This document shows positions 44,267 through 52,325 of a stretch of DNA of 64,000 nucleotides, one piece after another (position 1 is the first letter of the stretch; every line of letters begins with the position of its first letter). The notes under the pieces are model-generated. The model was not told the origin of the DNA. It ran no database searches and saw only the letters and a program-made list of their open reading frames with translations. The stretch spans positions 372,001 to 436,000 of the forward strand of contig NZ_VIYJ01000005.1 in NCBI RefSeq assembly GCF_008087085.1, written 5' to 3'. The position numbers and the translations under genes are program-made. Source of the stretch: Nocardioides rubriscoriae (GTDB lineage Bacteria > Actinomycetota > Actinomycetes > Propionibacteriales > Nocardioidaceae).

Positions 44267-45655
44267 TCAGCCATACACCGTCTCCGAGCCGTCGGTGTCC
44301 TTGCCGATCTTGCGGGCCAGGTAGAGGCCCTCGAGGGCCAGCTCGATGGCGCCGGCGCGCTGGCCGTCGTTGGTGGCGCCCAGGCGCTCGCAGACCTGGT
44401 CGTAGAGCTCGGACTCCCCCAGCACCGGCAGTCCGGTGAGGAAGTCGCGGGCGGTGACCTGCTCGCCGGTCGTCACCATGGCGCCGGCCTCGATCTTGTC
44501 GACGAGCAGGGCGAAGTCGAGGCCGCGGAAGTGGGCGCGGACGGTCTCGGCGACGGCCGTGCGCAGCAGGTGGGTGAGGATCTCGTCCTCGCGGCCCTCC
44601 TCGCCGGTCTCGAACTCGATCTTGCCGCCGAGCACCTCGACGGCGGTCTCGAGGTCGACGACCCGGGCCACGGCCTCGTCCTCGCCCTGCACGGTCGCGC
44701 GGTGGATCGCCGCGGCGGCGATGGTCTCGGCGCCGGCGATCGCGAAGCGCGCTGAGACCCCGGAGCGCTGGTCGACCGCGGAGGAGTCGCGCAGCTGGCG
44801 GGTGAAGCGGGCCAGGATCTCGACGAGGTAGTCGGGCACCTCGGCGACCAGGTCGGCCTCCTGGCGGATGACGGCGACCTCGGCGTCGAGCTCGGTCGGG
44901 TAGTGCGTGCGGATCTCGGCGCCGAAGCGGTCCTTGAGCGGGGTGATGATGCGACCGCGGTTGGTGTAGTCCTCGGGGTTGGCGCTGGCCACGACCAGGA
45001 CGTCGAGGGGCAGGCGCAACACGTAGCCGCGGATCTGGATGTCGCGCTCCTCCATCACGTTGAGCATCGCGACCTGGATGCGCTCGGCGAGGTCGGGCAG
45101 CTCGTTGATCGCGACGATCCCGCGGTGCGAGCGCGGGATCAGGCCGAAGTGGATGGTCTCGGGGTCGCCGAGCGAGCGGCCCTCGGCGACCTTCATCGGG
45201 TCGACGTCGCCGATCAGGTCGGCCACCGAGGTGTCGGGCGTGGCGAGCTTCTCGGCGTAGCGCTCGTCGCGGTGGCGCCACTCGACGGGCAGGTCGTCGC
45301 CGAGCTCGGCGGCGCGGCGCTTGGACTCGTGGGTGATCGGCTCGAAGGGGTGCTCGCCGAGGTCGGAGCCGGCGATGACCGGGGTCCACTCGTCGAGCAG
45401 GCCGACCATGGTGCGCAGCAGCCGGGTCTTGCCCTGGCCGCGCTCGCCGAGCAGGACGACGTCGTGCCCGGCGATCAGCGCCCGCTCCAGCTGGGGGATG
45501 ACGGTGTTCTCGAAGCCGTGCAGCCCGGGCCAGGGGTCCTCCCCGGCGGCCAGCCTGGCCAGCAGGTTGTCGCGGATCTCGGTGCGCAGGGTCTTGTGGA
45601 CGTGGCCCGACTCGCGCAGCTCGGCGACGGTCTGGGCGGTAGGAGCTGAGGTCAC
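44267..45655 (-). CDS. Mg-chelatase-like (BchI/MoxR group) AAA+ ATPase
   Basis: 462-aa ATPase. Walker A is GERGQGKT at residues 70-77, sensor-1 is in VVASANPEDYTN, and LKDRFGAEIRTHYP follows as in BchI-type subunits. A C-terminal helical domain of about 150 residues ends the protein. It probably works with the downstream VWA protein to insert metal or remodel a partner; no chlorophyll or cobalamin cobaltochelatase genes are present. GTG 45655 is 6 nt from TAGCGT at 45662-45667, so the message is probably leaderless. Confidence 0.9.
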   Translation of the reverse strand: MTSAPTAQTVAELRESGHVHKTLRTEIRDNLLARLAAGEDPWPGLHGFENTVIPQLERALIAGHDVVLLGERGQGKTRLLRTMVGLLDEWTPVIAGSDLGEHPFEPITHESKRRAAELGDDLPVEWRHRDERYAEKLATPDTSVADLIGDVDPMKVAEGRSLGDPETIHFGLIPRSHRGIVAINELPDLAERIQVAMLNVMEERDIQIRGYVLRLPLDVLVVASANPEDYTNRGRIITPLKDRFGAEIRTHYPTELDAEVAVIRQEADLVAEVPDYLVEILARFTRQLRDSSAVDQRSGVSARFAIAGAETIAAAAIHRATVQGEDEAVARVVDLETAVEVLGGKIEFETGEEGREDEILTHLLRTAVAETVRAHFRGLDFALLVDKIEAGAMVTTGEQVTARDFLTGLPVLGESELYDQVCERLGATNDGQRAGAIELALEGLYLARKIGKDTDGSETVYG

Positions 45656-45661
45656 CGTTTC

Positions 45662-45667
45662 ACGCTA
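45662..45667 (-). promoter_or_regulatory. -10 box TAGCGT for the ATPase/VWA operon
   Basis: TAGCGT, then GAAACG, then GTG 45655 on the minus strand. Confidence 0.5.
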
Positions 45668-45722
45668 CTCGGCCGTCCAACGCCGGGGGTGGTCACCGTG
45701 AGGTCCGCCACACCGCGCGCAC

Positions 45723-45728
45723 TAAGGT
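45723..45728 (+). promoter_or_regulatory. possible -10 box TAAGGT for the second WS/DGAT gene
   Basis: TAAGGT lies 48 nt upstream of ATG 45777, predicting a leader of about 40 nt. It is divergent from the ATPase promoter, 56 bp away. Confidence 0.4.
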
Positions 45729-45776
45729 GCCTGTCGTGAGGTCGAGCGACGACCCACGTGCATGGGGGTACGACCG

Positions 45777-47207
45777 ATGGCGCGCAAGCTGCTCAAGATC
45801 AACGACTCGTCCTGGCTGTTCGCCGAGACCGCGCGCACCCCCATGCAGGTCGGGATGCTGGCGACCTTCCGGGTCCCCGAGGACCGGCCGACCTTCGTCG
45901 CCGACCTCGTCCGGCGCTGGCGCACGGTGCACGAGTTCCGCCCGCCCTACAACTACCTGTTCAAGAGCCTCCCGGTGCCCAGCTGGGTCGAGGTGCCCGA
46001 CGAGGCCGTCGACCTCGACTACCACCTGCGCCACTCGGGCCTGCCCGCGCCGGGCAGCCAGCGCGAGCTCGGCGTCCTGGTCTCGCGCCTGCACTCGGCC
46101 AAGATGGACCGCCGCTACCCGCTGTGGGAGGTCCACGTCATCGAGGGCCTGCGCGACGAGGGCGTCGAGCGGTGGGCGCTCTACATGAAGGCCCACCACT
46201 CCCAGGTCGACGGCGTCGGCGGGGTCCGGCTGCTGCGCCGGATGTTCTCGGTCGACCCCGACGCCCGCGACATGCTGCCGCCGTGGGCGGTCGGCACCCA
46301 CGGACCCGACCAGTCCGGCCTGCCGCCGCGCGAGAAGAAGGCGGAGGTCGTGCGCGCCGAGCCCGGTGGCGGGGTCGTCGACCTGCTCGGCGGCGGCGTG
46401 CGCAGCGGGGCCTCGATCCTCGGCTCGCTGGGCCGCACGTACGCCGAGACCCTCACCGGCCGCCTCGAGACCGGCCGGGCCGCGCCGTTCCGCGCGCCGC
46501 AGTCGATCTTCAACGGCCGCATCCACACCCCGCGCCGCTTCGCCACCCAGCACTACTCGATCGAGCGCCTGCGCACGCTGGCCAAGGCCGCCGACGGCAG
46601 CCTCAACGACGTCTTCCTCGCGGTCTGCGGCGGCGCGCTGCGGCGCTACCTGCTCGAGCACGACGCGCTGCCCGGCGAGTCGCTGACCGCCAACGTGCCG
46701 GTCTCCGTGCGCGCCCACGAGGGAGCCCGGGTCGGCAACGCCGTCACCTTCCTGTTCTCCCGGCTCGGCACCGACGTCCACGACCCCCGCAAGCGCTTCG
46801 AGGCGGTCAAGACCTCGACCCGCCTGGGCAAGCAGCGGCTCCCCGAGGTCGGCCAGACCGCCATGGACGCCTACACCGCGGCGCTGATGGGCCCGTTCCT
46901 GACCCAGGCCCTGCTCGGCGTGGGCGGCCGCGGTCGCCCGTCGGCCAACATCGTCATCTCCAACGTGCCGGGCCCCTCCGAGGTGCGCTACCTCGACGGC
47001 TCGCCGATGGAGGAGATCTTCCCGGTGAGCCTGCTCTTCAACGGCCAGGCCCTCAACATCACCGCGGTCAGCTACGCCGGCGAGTTCAACATCGGCTACA
47101 CCGGCTGCCGCGACTCCGTGCCCAGCCTGCAGCGCATCGCGGTCTACTCCGGCGAGGAGCTCCGGCTGCTCGAGGAGGCCTACGGCGTCGCCGACGTGCA
47201 CGCCTAG
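45777..47207 (+). CDS. WS/DGAT-type O-acyltransferase family protein
   Basis: 476-aa wax ester synthase/diacylglycerol acyltransferase family protein. The catalytic motif HHSQVDG is at residues 140-146, after YPLWEVHVIEGL. The C-terminal half contains NDVFLAVCGGALRRYL and NIVISNVPGP, typical of the family. ATG 45777 has GGGGGT upstream and matches other members better than the GTG/ATG five codons earlier. It probably makes triacylglycerol or wax esters at the membrane. Paralog of the gene at 27851-29221. Confidence 0.9.
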   Translation: MARKLLKINDSSWLFAETARTPMQVGMLATFRVPEDRPTFVADLVRRWRTVHEFRPPYNYLFKSLPVPSWVEVPDEAVDLDYHLRHSGLPAPGSQRELGVLVSRLHSAKMDRRYPLWEVHVIEGLRDEGVERWALYMKAHHSQVDGVGGVRLLRRMFSVDPDARDMLPPWAVGTHGPDQSGLPPREKKAEVVRAEPGGGVVDLLGGGVRSGASILGSLGRTYAETLTGRLETGRAAPFRAPQSIFNGRIHTPRRFATQHYSIERLRTLAKAADGSLNDVFLAVCGGALRRYLLEHDALPGESLTANVPVSVRAHEGARVGNAVTFLFSRLGTDVHDPRKRFEAVKTSTRLGKQRLPEVGQTAMDAYTAALMGPFLTQALLGVGGRGRPSANIVISNVPGPSEVRYLDGSPMEEIFPVSLLFNGQALNITAVSYAGEFNIGYTGCRDSVPSLQRIAVYSGEELRLLEEAYGVADVHA

Positions 47208-47241
47208 CCGCCTGCCCTCGCCGCCTGCGTAGAGTTCGGCC

Positions 47242-48075
47242 GTGGTCTGGGCGCTGCTGGTCGTGACGGTGGCGCTGGCCGTGGCCGTCGGTGTGCTGGC
47301 CGTCACGGCCGCCCGGTTCCGTCGCCAGCGGGCCGAGCTGTCCGCGCGGCAGGCCCGCATCGACCAGCTCGAGGCCGACCTGTCCGCGGCCCTGCGGCCC
47401 CGGCCGGCCTCGTCGGCCGCCGAGCGCGCCGTACGCCGGGTGGTGCAGACGGCGACCAAGGTGCGCGAGCAGGGCCTGTCGGGCCTGCTGGCCAGCTCGA
47501 TCGACGACCTGCAGACCTGGGCGGTCTCCGAGCGCCAGGAGGTCCTCGGCATGGCCGACGTCGACGGCCGGGTGACCCTGATGTTCTCCGACATCGAGGA
47601 CTCCACGCCGCTCAACGAGCGTCTCGGCGACGACGCCTGGGTGCGGGTGCTGGCCGCGCACGACGCGCTGGTGCGGGGCCGGGTCGAGCGCTACCGCGGG
47701 CAGGTGGTCAAGAGCTTCGGCGACGGTTTCATGATCGCCTTCCGCGACCCCGAGGCGGCCTGCCGGGCCGCGGTCGGCATCCAGAAGGACCTGCGCCGCA
47801 CCCTCGACCCGCGGCTGCGCCTGGTGGCGCCGATCCGGGTGCGGATCGGCATCCACACCGGCGAGGCGATCAGCAAGGACGGCGACTACTTCGGCCGCAA
47901 CGTCGCGATGGCCGCCCGCGTCAGCGCGCTGGCCACCGGCGGCGAGGTGCTCACCACCGCCGCGGTCGCTGCGTCCCTCGACGACGACGCTGCGGTCGAG
48001 CTCGTCGAGATGGGCGAGGTCGAGCTCAAGGGCCTGCCCGGCACCCACACCGTCTACCGCGTGGTGACCCAGTGA
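47242..48075 (+). CDS. membrane-anchored class III adenylate/guanylate cyclase
   Basis: 277-aa protein. One N-terminal membrane helix (residues about 3-24) is followed by a short coiled-coil-like linker (30-60) and a class III cyclase catalytic domain. Metal-binding Asp residues lie in FSDIEDST (115-122) and KSFGDGFM (157-164). The NVAMAARV segment carries the transition-state Asn/Arg positions. It likely makes cAMP; guanylate specificity is not ruled out. GTG 47242 is 6 nt from TAGAGT at 47230-47235. It overlaps the YchJ-like gene by 4 bp. Confidence 0.9.
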   Translation: MVWALLVVTVALAVAVGVLAVTAARFRRQRAELSARQARIDQLEADLSAALRPRPASSAAERAVRRVVQTATKVREQGLSGLLASSIDDLQTWAVSERQEVLGMADVDGRVTLMFSDIEDSTPLNERLGDDAWVRVLAAHDALVRGRVERYRGQVVKSFGDGFMIAFRDPEAACRAAVGIQKDLRRTLDPRLRLVAPIRVRIGIHTGEAISKDGDYFGRNVAMAARVSALATGGEVLTTAAVAASLDDDAAVELVEMGEVELKGLPGTHTVYRVVTQ

Positions 48076-48455
48076 TCGCGAGCACCGGGACGACCGGGGC
48101 GGCGGACTGCCCATGCAGCTCCGCCGCGTCGTACGACGCCTGCTGCGGGCGGCTGCACCGTGGCGCCGCCCAGGCCGCGACGCCCGAGGAACTGATGCGT
48201 TCGCGCTACGCGGCGTACGCCGTGCGCGACGGCGACTACGTCTGGCGCACCTGGCACCCCCGCACCCGCCCGCTCAGCGTCACCCCCGACCCCGACGTGC
48301 GCTGGACCGGCCTGGTGGTGCACGACGCGGTCGACGACGAGGTGGAGTTCACCGCGTCGTTCGAGCGGCTCGGCGAGCCCGGGCGCCTGCACGAGCGCAG
48401 CGTCTTCGCCCAGCGCGCCGGCCGGTGGTTCTACGTCGAGGCCGTCCCCGCGTGA
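48072..48455 (+). CDS. YchJ-like SEC-C motif protein (UPF0225)
   Basis: 127-aa YchJ-family protein. An N-terminal zinc-binding SEC-C motif CPCSSAASYDACCGRLH (Cys-x-Cys, then CC near residue 24) precedes an NTF2-like domain with RSRYAAYAVRDGDYVWRTWHP. The function is unknown; the SEC-C motif binds zinc and may mediate protein interaction. The GTG start overlaps the cyclase stop by 4 bp and the gene overlaps the next one, giving a three-gene operon. Confidence 0.87.
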   Translation: MIASTGTTGAADCPCSSAASYDACCGRLHRGAAQAATPEELMRSRYAAYAVRDGDYVWRTWHPRTRPLSVTPDPDVRWTGLVVHDAVDDEVEFTASFERLGEPGRLHERSVFAQRAGRWFYVEAVPA

Positions 48456-48997
48456 GCGACCCGCTGGACCAGCCCATCGTGCGCGAGCGGCGCCCCGACG
48501 ACCTGCCCGTGCTCTGCGACCTGCTCGCGGCCCAGCAGGCCGAGTCGTCCTACCCGGTGCGGTGGCCGCTGCCCTTCCCGGTGCACGACTTCCTGGTGCG
48601 GCCCGGCGAGCTGAAGGCCTGGGTCGTCGAGGTCGACGGCGAGGTGGCCGGCCACGTGACGGCGGCGTCGGTCGACGAAGCACTGGCCCCGGTGTTCGAG
48701 GGGGCGACCGGCGCGCACGGGCACCACATGGTCTCGGTGCTGTTCACCGGTGCGGCGGCGCGCGGCCGCGGCCTCGGCGGGCTGCTGCTCGACACCGCGG
48801 TCGCCTGGATCCGCGAGCGCGGCCACGTGCCCGTCCTCGACGTGGTGCCGGTCCACGCACCGGCCCTGGCCCTCTACCGCAGTCGTGGCTGGGTCGAGGT
48901 GGGGTCGTGGCGGTTCCCGTGGCTGGCGCCCGAGCTGCCCGACGTGGCGCTGATGGCCCTGCCGCCCTACCCGAGCAGGTCGAGCACGCCCAGGTAG
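48452..48997 (+). CDS. GNAT-family N-acetyltransferase
   Basis: 181-aa acetyltransferase with the acetyl-CoA loop AARGRGLGGLLLDTA at about residues 103-117 and the C-terminal APALALYRSRGW motif. GTG 48452 overlaps the YchJ-like gene by 4 bp. Last gene of the cyclase operon. Its final 31 bp overlap the 3' end of the convergent phosphotransferase-like gene. Substrate unknown. Confidence 0.85.
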   Translation: MSDPLDQPIVRERRPDDLPVLCDLLAAQQAESSYPVRWPLPFPVHDFLVRPGELKAWVVEVDGEVAGHVTAASVDEALAPVFEGATGAHGHHMVSVLFTGAAARGRGLGGLLLDTAVAWIRERGHVPVLDVVPVHAPALALYRSRGWVEVGSWRFPWLAPELPDVALMALPPYPSRSSTPR

Positions 48998-49758
48998 GGC
49001 TCGTCGTGGCCGGGCCCGTCGGCCAGCGCCCGGAAGAGGATCGCGCGCAGCATGGCCTGCCGGTCCGCGCCGTGGCGCCAGGGGGCGAGCGCCGTCCGGT
49101 CCGCGTCCCACCACAGCACGGAGTCGAGCACGCACACCGCCTCGGCCCACCGCGGCGCCCGCCAGGCGGGCGCGACGTCGATGACCAGCGGCGCGCCGCC
49201 GCCGTCGATGAGCACGTTGCCGGCGAGGTCGGCGTGCACCAGCTGCTCGCGGCCCAGGTCGACGTCCTCGAGCAGGGCCACGACGTCACTGGCCGTCCCG
49301 TCGAGCGCCCAGAGCAGGTCGGCGGTCGGGCCGAAGACGAGCCGCTCGGCCCGTGCCCAGCGGTCCTCGCGCCGGTCGAGCCCCGGCGGGCGGGACCGGA
49401 CGACGGCGTCGAGCTGGGCGTGCAGGAGCCGCCCCGCGGCCAGCGTCACCTCGAGGTCTTCGCACGTCGTCGCCCCCGGCTCCCACCGCGTGGCGCCCCA
49501 CCCGTCGACGACCCAGGACCCGTCGCGCGCGGGCACCGGCAGCGCGACCCGCAGGTCGCGACGCCGACGTCCGGGCGCCTCGTCGAGCCGCACCGACAGC
49601 CGCGCGAGCATCGGATAGAGCCACTGCGCCACCTCGCCCTCGCGCCCCGGCGACAGCACCAGGTCCCCGGCTCGGAAGCTCGCGCCCCGCCCACCGGGCA
49701 GGGGCTCCGGTGCCTCGGGCACGGCGAAGAGGTCGAGCACCTCCGGCGGCGGGATCAC
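48967..49758 (-). CDS. aminoglycoside-phosphotransferase-like protein (TIGR02569 type)
   Basis: 263-aa protein with a kinase-like fold: QLVHADLAGNVLIDGG (catalytic loop with HADLAGN) and LVIDVAPAWR (metal-binding Asp). The short N-lobe lacks an obvious nucleotide-binding Lys. It resembles actinobacterial TIGR02569 proteins of unknown role rather than an antibiotic-resistance enzyme. GTG 49758 is favoured over the start seven codons upstream because TACCGT at 49766-49771 lies 7 nt before it. Confidence 0.78.
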   Translation of the reverse strand: MIPPPEVLDLFAVPEAPEPLPGGRGASFRAGDLVLSPGREGEVAQWLYPMLARLSVRLDEAPGRRRRDLRVALPVPARDGSWVVDGWGATRWEPGATTCEDLEVTLAAGRLLHAQLDAVVRSRPPGLDRREDRWARAERLVFGPTADLLWALDGTASDVVALLEDVDLGREQLVHADLAGNVLIDGGGAPLVIDVAPAWRAPRWAEAVCVLDSVLWWDADRTALAPWRHGADRQAMLRAILFRALADGPGHDEPYLGVLDLLG

Positions 49759-50172
49759 GAGCGCCACGGTAACGATCACGCCGTCGGCCGCGCACGACGC
49801 GCCACGACGAGCGATCCGTCACGTGGGCTCGTCACCCAGGCCAGGCGGGCGCACGACTGCGACCAAAGGTCCGAGCCGGGCACGGCCGTCCCGCGTGAGG
49901 AGCGACGCAGGACGGACTTCCGGTAGTACTCGTGCGAGCAGCCCCGCGTCCTGCCCTCGACCGACCCCGCCGAGGGTCGGGTGCTCCGACATGCCGACGA
50001 CCGGGCTCAGACCCGGCCGCTCGTAGAAGGACGTGCACAACGGAACCGTACGAGTCCGACTCGCGCTCGGCGACCTCTACTGGCCGCGCGCGAGGGTCCG
50101 TTGGGCATGTTCTTGCACGAGCGGGCACGCGCTCAGGTGCCGCCCCCGGTGCGGTGTGCCGCCGCGGTGCGT

Positions 50173-50215
50173 CAGCCACCTTCTGCGGCGACAACAGCCC
50201 CCGGAAAGGTGGCTG
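50173..50215. repeat. hairpin repeat family C, copy 1
   Basis: Stem CAGCCACCTT / AAGGTGGCTG (10 bp) with a 23-nt loop. Shares the 13-nt block AGCCACCTTCTGC with copy 2. Confidence 0.75.
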
Positions 50216-50263
50216 GCTCACCGCCGCGAGGCCGAGCTGTCCCGCCTGACACCCCAGCGGTGG

Positions 50264-50310
50264 GTGAGCCACCTTCTGCATCAAGGTTGGCATGGAAGAG
50301 CGTGGCTCAC
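50264..50310. repeat. hairpin repeat family C, copy 2
   Basis: Stem GTGAGCCAC / GTGGCTCAC (9 bp, extendable with interruptions) with a loop of about 29 nt; begins 82 bp beyond the stop of the thiolase gene on the minus strand. Confidence 0.75.
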
Positions 50311-50392
50311 TCACCGCCCGCACCGGCCGCGAGCGGGATCCGCCCCCCTTGCCGCCCCGAGTGCGGCCCTGACGAGCGCCAGGTCCACCCGC

Positions 50393-51589
50393 TCAGCGCG
50401 CGAGCAGCACCGACGACCCGTGCCCGAAGAGCCCCTGGTTGGCGCTGATGCCGACCCGGGCGCCCTCGACCTGGCGGCCGGTGGCCTGGCCGCGCAGCTG
50501 CCAGGTGAGCTCGCAGACCTGGGCCAGCGCCTGCGCGGGCACGGCCTCGCCGAAGCAGGCGAGCCCGCCGGACGGGTTGACCGGGATCCGACCGCCGATG
50601 GTGGTGTCGCCGGCGCGCAGCAGGGCCTCGGCCTCGCCGGGCTTGCAGAGCTGGAGGTCCTCGATCCAGTCGAGCTCGAGGGCGGTCGACAGGTCGTAGA
50701 CCTCGGCGACGTCGACGTCGTCGGGGCCGATGCCGGCCTCCTCGTACGCCGCCACGGCGATCGACTGCTTGAAGGTCAGCTCACCCACGCCGACGGCGGC
50801 CGTCGAGTCGGTCGCCAGCATCGGCATGTCCATCACGGTGTTGGGGAAGGTCGGCGTCACCGTCGACACCGCGGCGACCCGCACCGGCTCGCTCAGACCC
50901 AGACGGGCGGCGTACGCCTCGCTGACGAGCACCACCGCGGCCGCACCGTCGGAGGTCGCGCAGATGTCGAGCAGGTGCAGCGGGTCGCTGACCACGGGCG
51001 AGGCCAGGACGTCGGCGACCGAGACCTCCTTGCGGAAGCGCGCGTGCGGGTTGGCCAGCCCGTGGCGGGCGTTCTTGACCTTGACCGCCGCGAAGTCCTC
51101 CTGGGTGGCGCCGTGCAGGTCCATCCGACGGCGCGCGTAGAGCGCGAAGTACATCGGGTTGGTCATGCCGAGCAGCCGGAAGCGCAGCCAGTCGGGGTCG
51201 TCCCACCGCTCCCCCGCGTTGGGCTTGAGGAAGCCCTTGGGCGTGGTGTCGGCGCCGACGACCAGCGCGACCTCGCACAGCCCGGCCATGATGCGCGCCC
51301 GGGCAGTGTCGATGGCCTGGGCGCCCGTCGCGCAGGCGGCGTACGACGTGGCGACGCGAGATCCGTTCCAGCCGAGGGCCTGGGCGAAGGTCGACCCCGC
51401 GACGTAGCCGGCGTAGCCGTTGCGCACGGTCTCGCCGCCGACGACGAGCTCGACGTCGTCCCACGCGACCCCGGCGTCGGCGAGCGCGGCACGGGCCGCA
51501 TGCACGCCGTACTGGACGAAGCTCCTGCCCCACTTGCCCCACGGGTGCATGCCGACGCCGGCGACGACGACCCCGTTGCTGCTGCTCAC
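50393..51589 (-). CDS. lipid-transfer-type thiolase-fold protein
   Basis: 398-aa thiolase-superfamily protein of the lipid-transfer (SCPx/Ltp) type. YAACATGAQAID carries the active-site Cys position, DICATSDGAAAVVLVSE and VNPSGGLACFGEAVPAQ carry the C-terminal catalytic residues, and the extreme end has ANQGLFGHGSSV. With a DUF35 partner, such proteins perform aldol or thiolytic steps, for example in sterol side-chain degradation. GTG 51589 overlaps the DUF35 gene by 4 bp. A KstR-like operator upstream of the operon supports a sterol or lipid role. Confidence 0.88.
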   Translation of the reverse strand: MSSSNGVVVAGVGMHPWGKWGRSFVQYGVHAARAALADAGVAWDDVELVVGGETVRNGYAGYVAGSTFAQALGWNGSRVATSYAACATGAQAIDTARARIMAGLCEVALVVGADTTPKGFLKPNAGERWDDPDWLRFRLLGMTNPMYFALYARRRMDLHGATQEDFAAVKVKNARHGLANPHARFRKEVSVADVLASPVVSDPLHLLDICATSDGAAAVVLVSEAYAARLGLSEPVRVAAVSTVTPTFPNTVMDMPMLATDSTAAVGVGELTFKQSIAVAAYEEAGIGPDDVDVAEVYDLSTALELDWIEDLQLCKPGEAEALLRAGDTTIGGRIPVNPSGGLACFGEAVPAQALAQVCELTWQLRGQATGRQVEGARVGISANQGLFGHGSSVLLAR

Positions 51590-52056
51590 TGGTCGGCCTC
51601 CTCGCCCATCTCGACGACCGGCTTCCAGCGCCAGATCGTGCGGTCGCCGGTCTCGTCGGTGTGGAGCGTCTCGACCACGAGCTCGGCCTCGGCGCCGACC
51701 CGCAGGTCGGCGACGCCGTAGCCCTGCGCGACCTGGCCGAGGACCACGATGCCCTCGGGCAGCTCGACCGCGGCCAGCGCGAACGGCTCGTACGCCGCCC
51801 CCTCGGCCTGCGGGGGCACGAACGGCTCGGGCGGCTGGTACTGCGCGTCGGTGTAGGACCACACGGTCCCCCGCCGCGAGAGCGCGGTGGTCTCGACCGT
51901 GTCGCCGTCGCAGCGCGGGTTGCGGCAGAAGGCGGCGGCGGGATCGGGGGCGGGCGGGAAGACGACGTCGCCGCAGGTGGTGCACCGCGAGGCGAGGAGC
52001 GTGGGCTCGTCGCCGGTGGTGAACCAGCCGTCGACGGCCGGGGTGGTGGTGCTCAC
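51586..52056 (-). CDS. DUF35 OB-fold/zinc-ribbon protein
   Basis: 156-aa partner protein. The N-terminal rubredoxin-like zinc ribbon contains CTTCG and CRNPRC; the C-terminal OB fold contains LAAVELPEGIVVLGQV. In known Ltp-DUF35 complexes it holds acyl-CoA and is needed for activity of the thiolase-fold partner. GTG 52056 is 6 nt from TAGCCT (leaderless); the ATG one codon earlier is also possible. First gene of the two-gene operon under the KstR-like box. Confidence 0.88.
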   Translation of the reverse strand: MSTTTPAVDGWFTTGDEPTLLASRCTTCGDVVFPPAPDPAAAFCRNPRCDGDTVETTALSRRGTVWSYTDAQYQPPEPFVPPQAEGAAYEPFALAAVELPEGIVVLGQVAQGYGVADLRVGAEAELVVETLHTDETGDRTIWRWKPVVEMGEEADQ

Positions 52057-52062
52057 CATCGC

Positions 52063-52068
52063 AGGCTA
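52063..52068 (-). promoter_or_regulatory. -10 box TAGCCT for the DUF35/thiolase operon
   Basis: TAGCCT, then 6 nt, then GTG 52056 on the minus strand. The KstR-like palindrome starts 10 bp upstream, around the -35 position. Confidence 0.5.
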
Positions 52069-52077
52069 CCGCAGAAC

Positions 52078-52091
52078 TAGAACGTGTTCTC
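52078..52091. promoter_or_regulatory. KstR-like operator
   Basis: TAGAACGTGTTCTC matches 7 of 8 defined bases of the published mycobacterial KstR consensus TnnAACnnGTTnnA. It lies 19 bp upstream of the DUF35/thiolase operon at the expected -35 position. Repression relieved by a sterol-derived CoA ester is the inferred control. Confidence 0.6.
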
Positions 52092-52139
52092 GCTGTCGTC
52101 CGGTCGACCCCGTCGACAGCTGGGTCGAGAAATGACAGG

Positions 52140-52185
52140 AGGACCTGCTCAAGGCGTATCCCCCCAGATGCGCCGAACAGGTCCT
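52140..52185. repeat. inverted repeat in the cbs/DUF35 intergenic region
   Basis: AGGACCTG (52140-52147) and CAGGTCCT (52178-52185) face each other across 30 bp. Nearby, ACGTCGCGGCCACG occurs twice at 52250-52263 and 52272-52285. The 266-bp region otherwise shows no gene; roles are unknown. Confidence 0.5.
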
Positions 52186-52325
52186 ACCGATGTCGGACGA
52201 CGTGCGTCGACGTGGACAACTCTAGGATCCGGTCCTGCTCGGCTGCTCCACGTCGCGGCCACGCCCGCCCTACGTCGCGGCCACGGTTGGGTGACACCGA
52301 CGACGGTGGCCGGCCCCGAGGGCCG

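Larger units (their letters stand above)
49759..50392. other. 634-bp gene-poor region with hairpins
   Basis: No frame here shows convincing coding character. A 73-codon minus-strand frame at 49819-50040 has no recognised family. The region holds the phosphotransferase promoter, arms CTCGTA/TACGAG at about 50021-50060, and the two family C hairpins at 50173-50310. No insertion sequence ends or tRNA are seen. Confidence 0.6.

Noticed and set aside
48967..49758. Antibiotic-resistance aminoglycoside phosphotransferase
   Set aside because: Only the general catalytic loop is shared; the N-lobe lacks the usual nucleotide-binding features and the closest type is an uncharacterised actinobacterial family.
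49819..50040. 73-codon minus-strand frame in the gene-poor region
   Set aside because: No family, no ribosome-binding site or -10 box, and composition like non-coding GC-rich DNA.
52063..52091. KstR2-type box near the DUF35 gene
   Set aside because: The site lacks the CAAG/CTTG halves of KstR2; it fits the KstR pattern instead.
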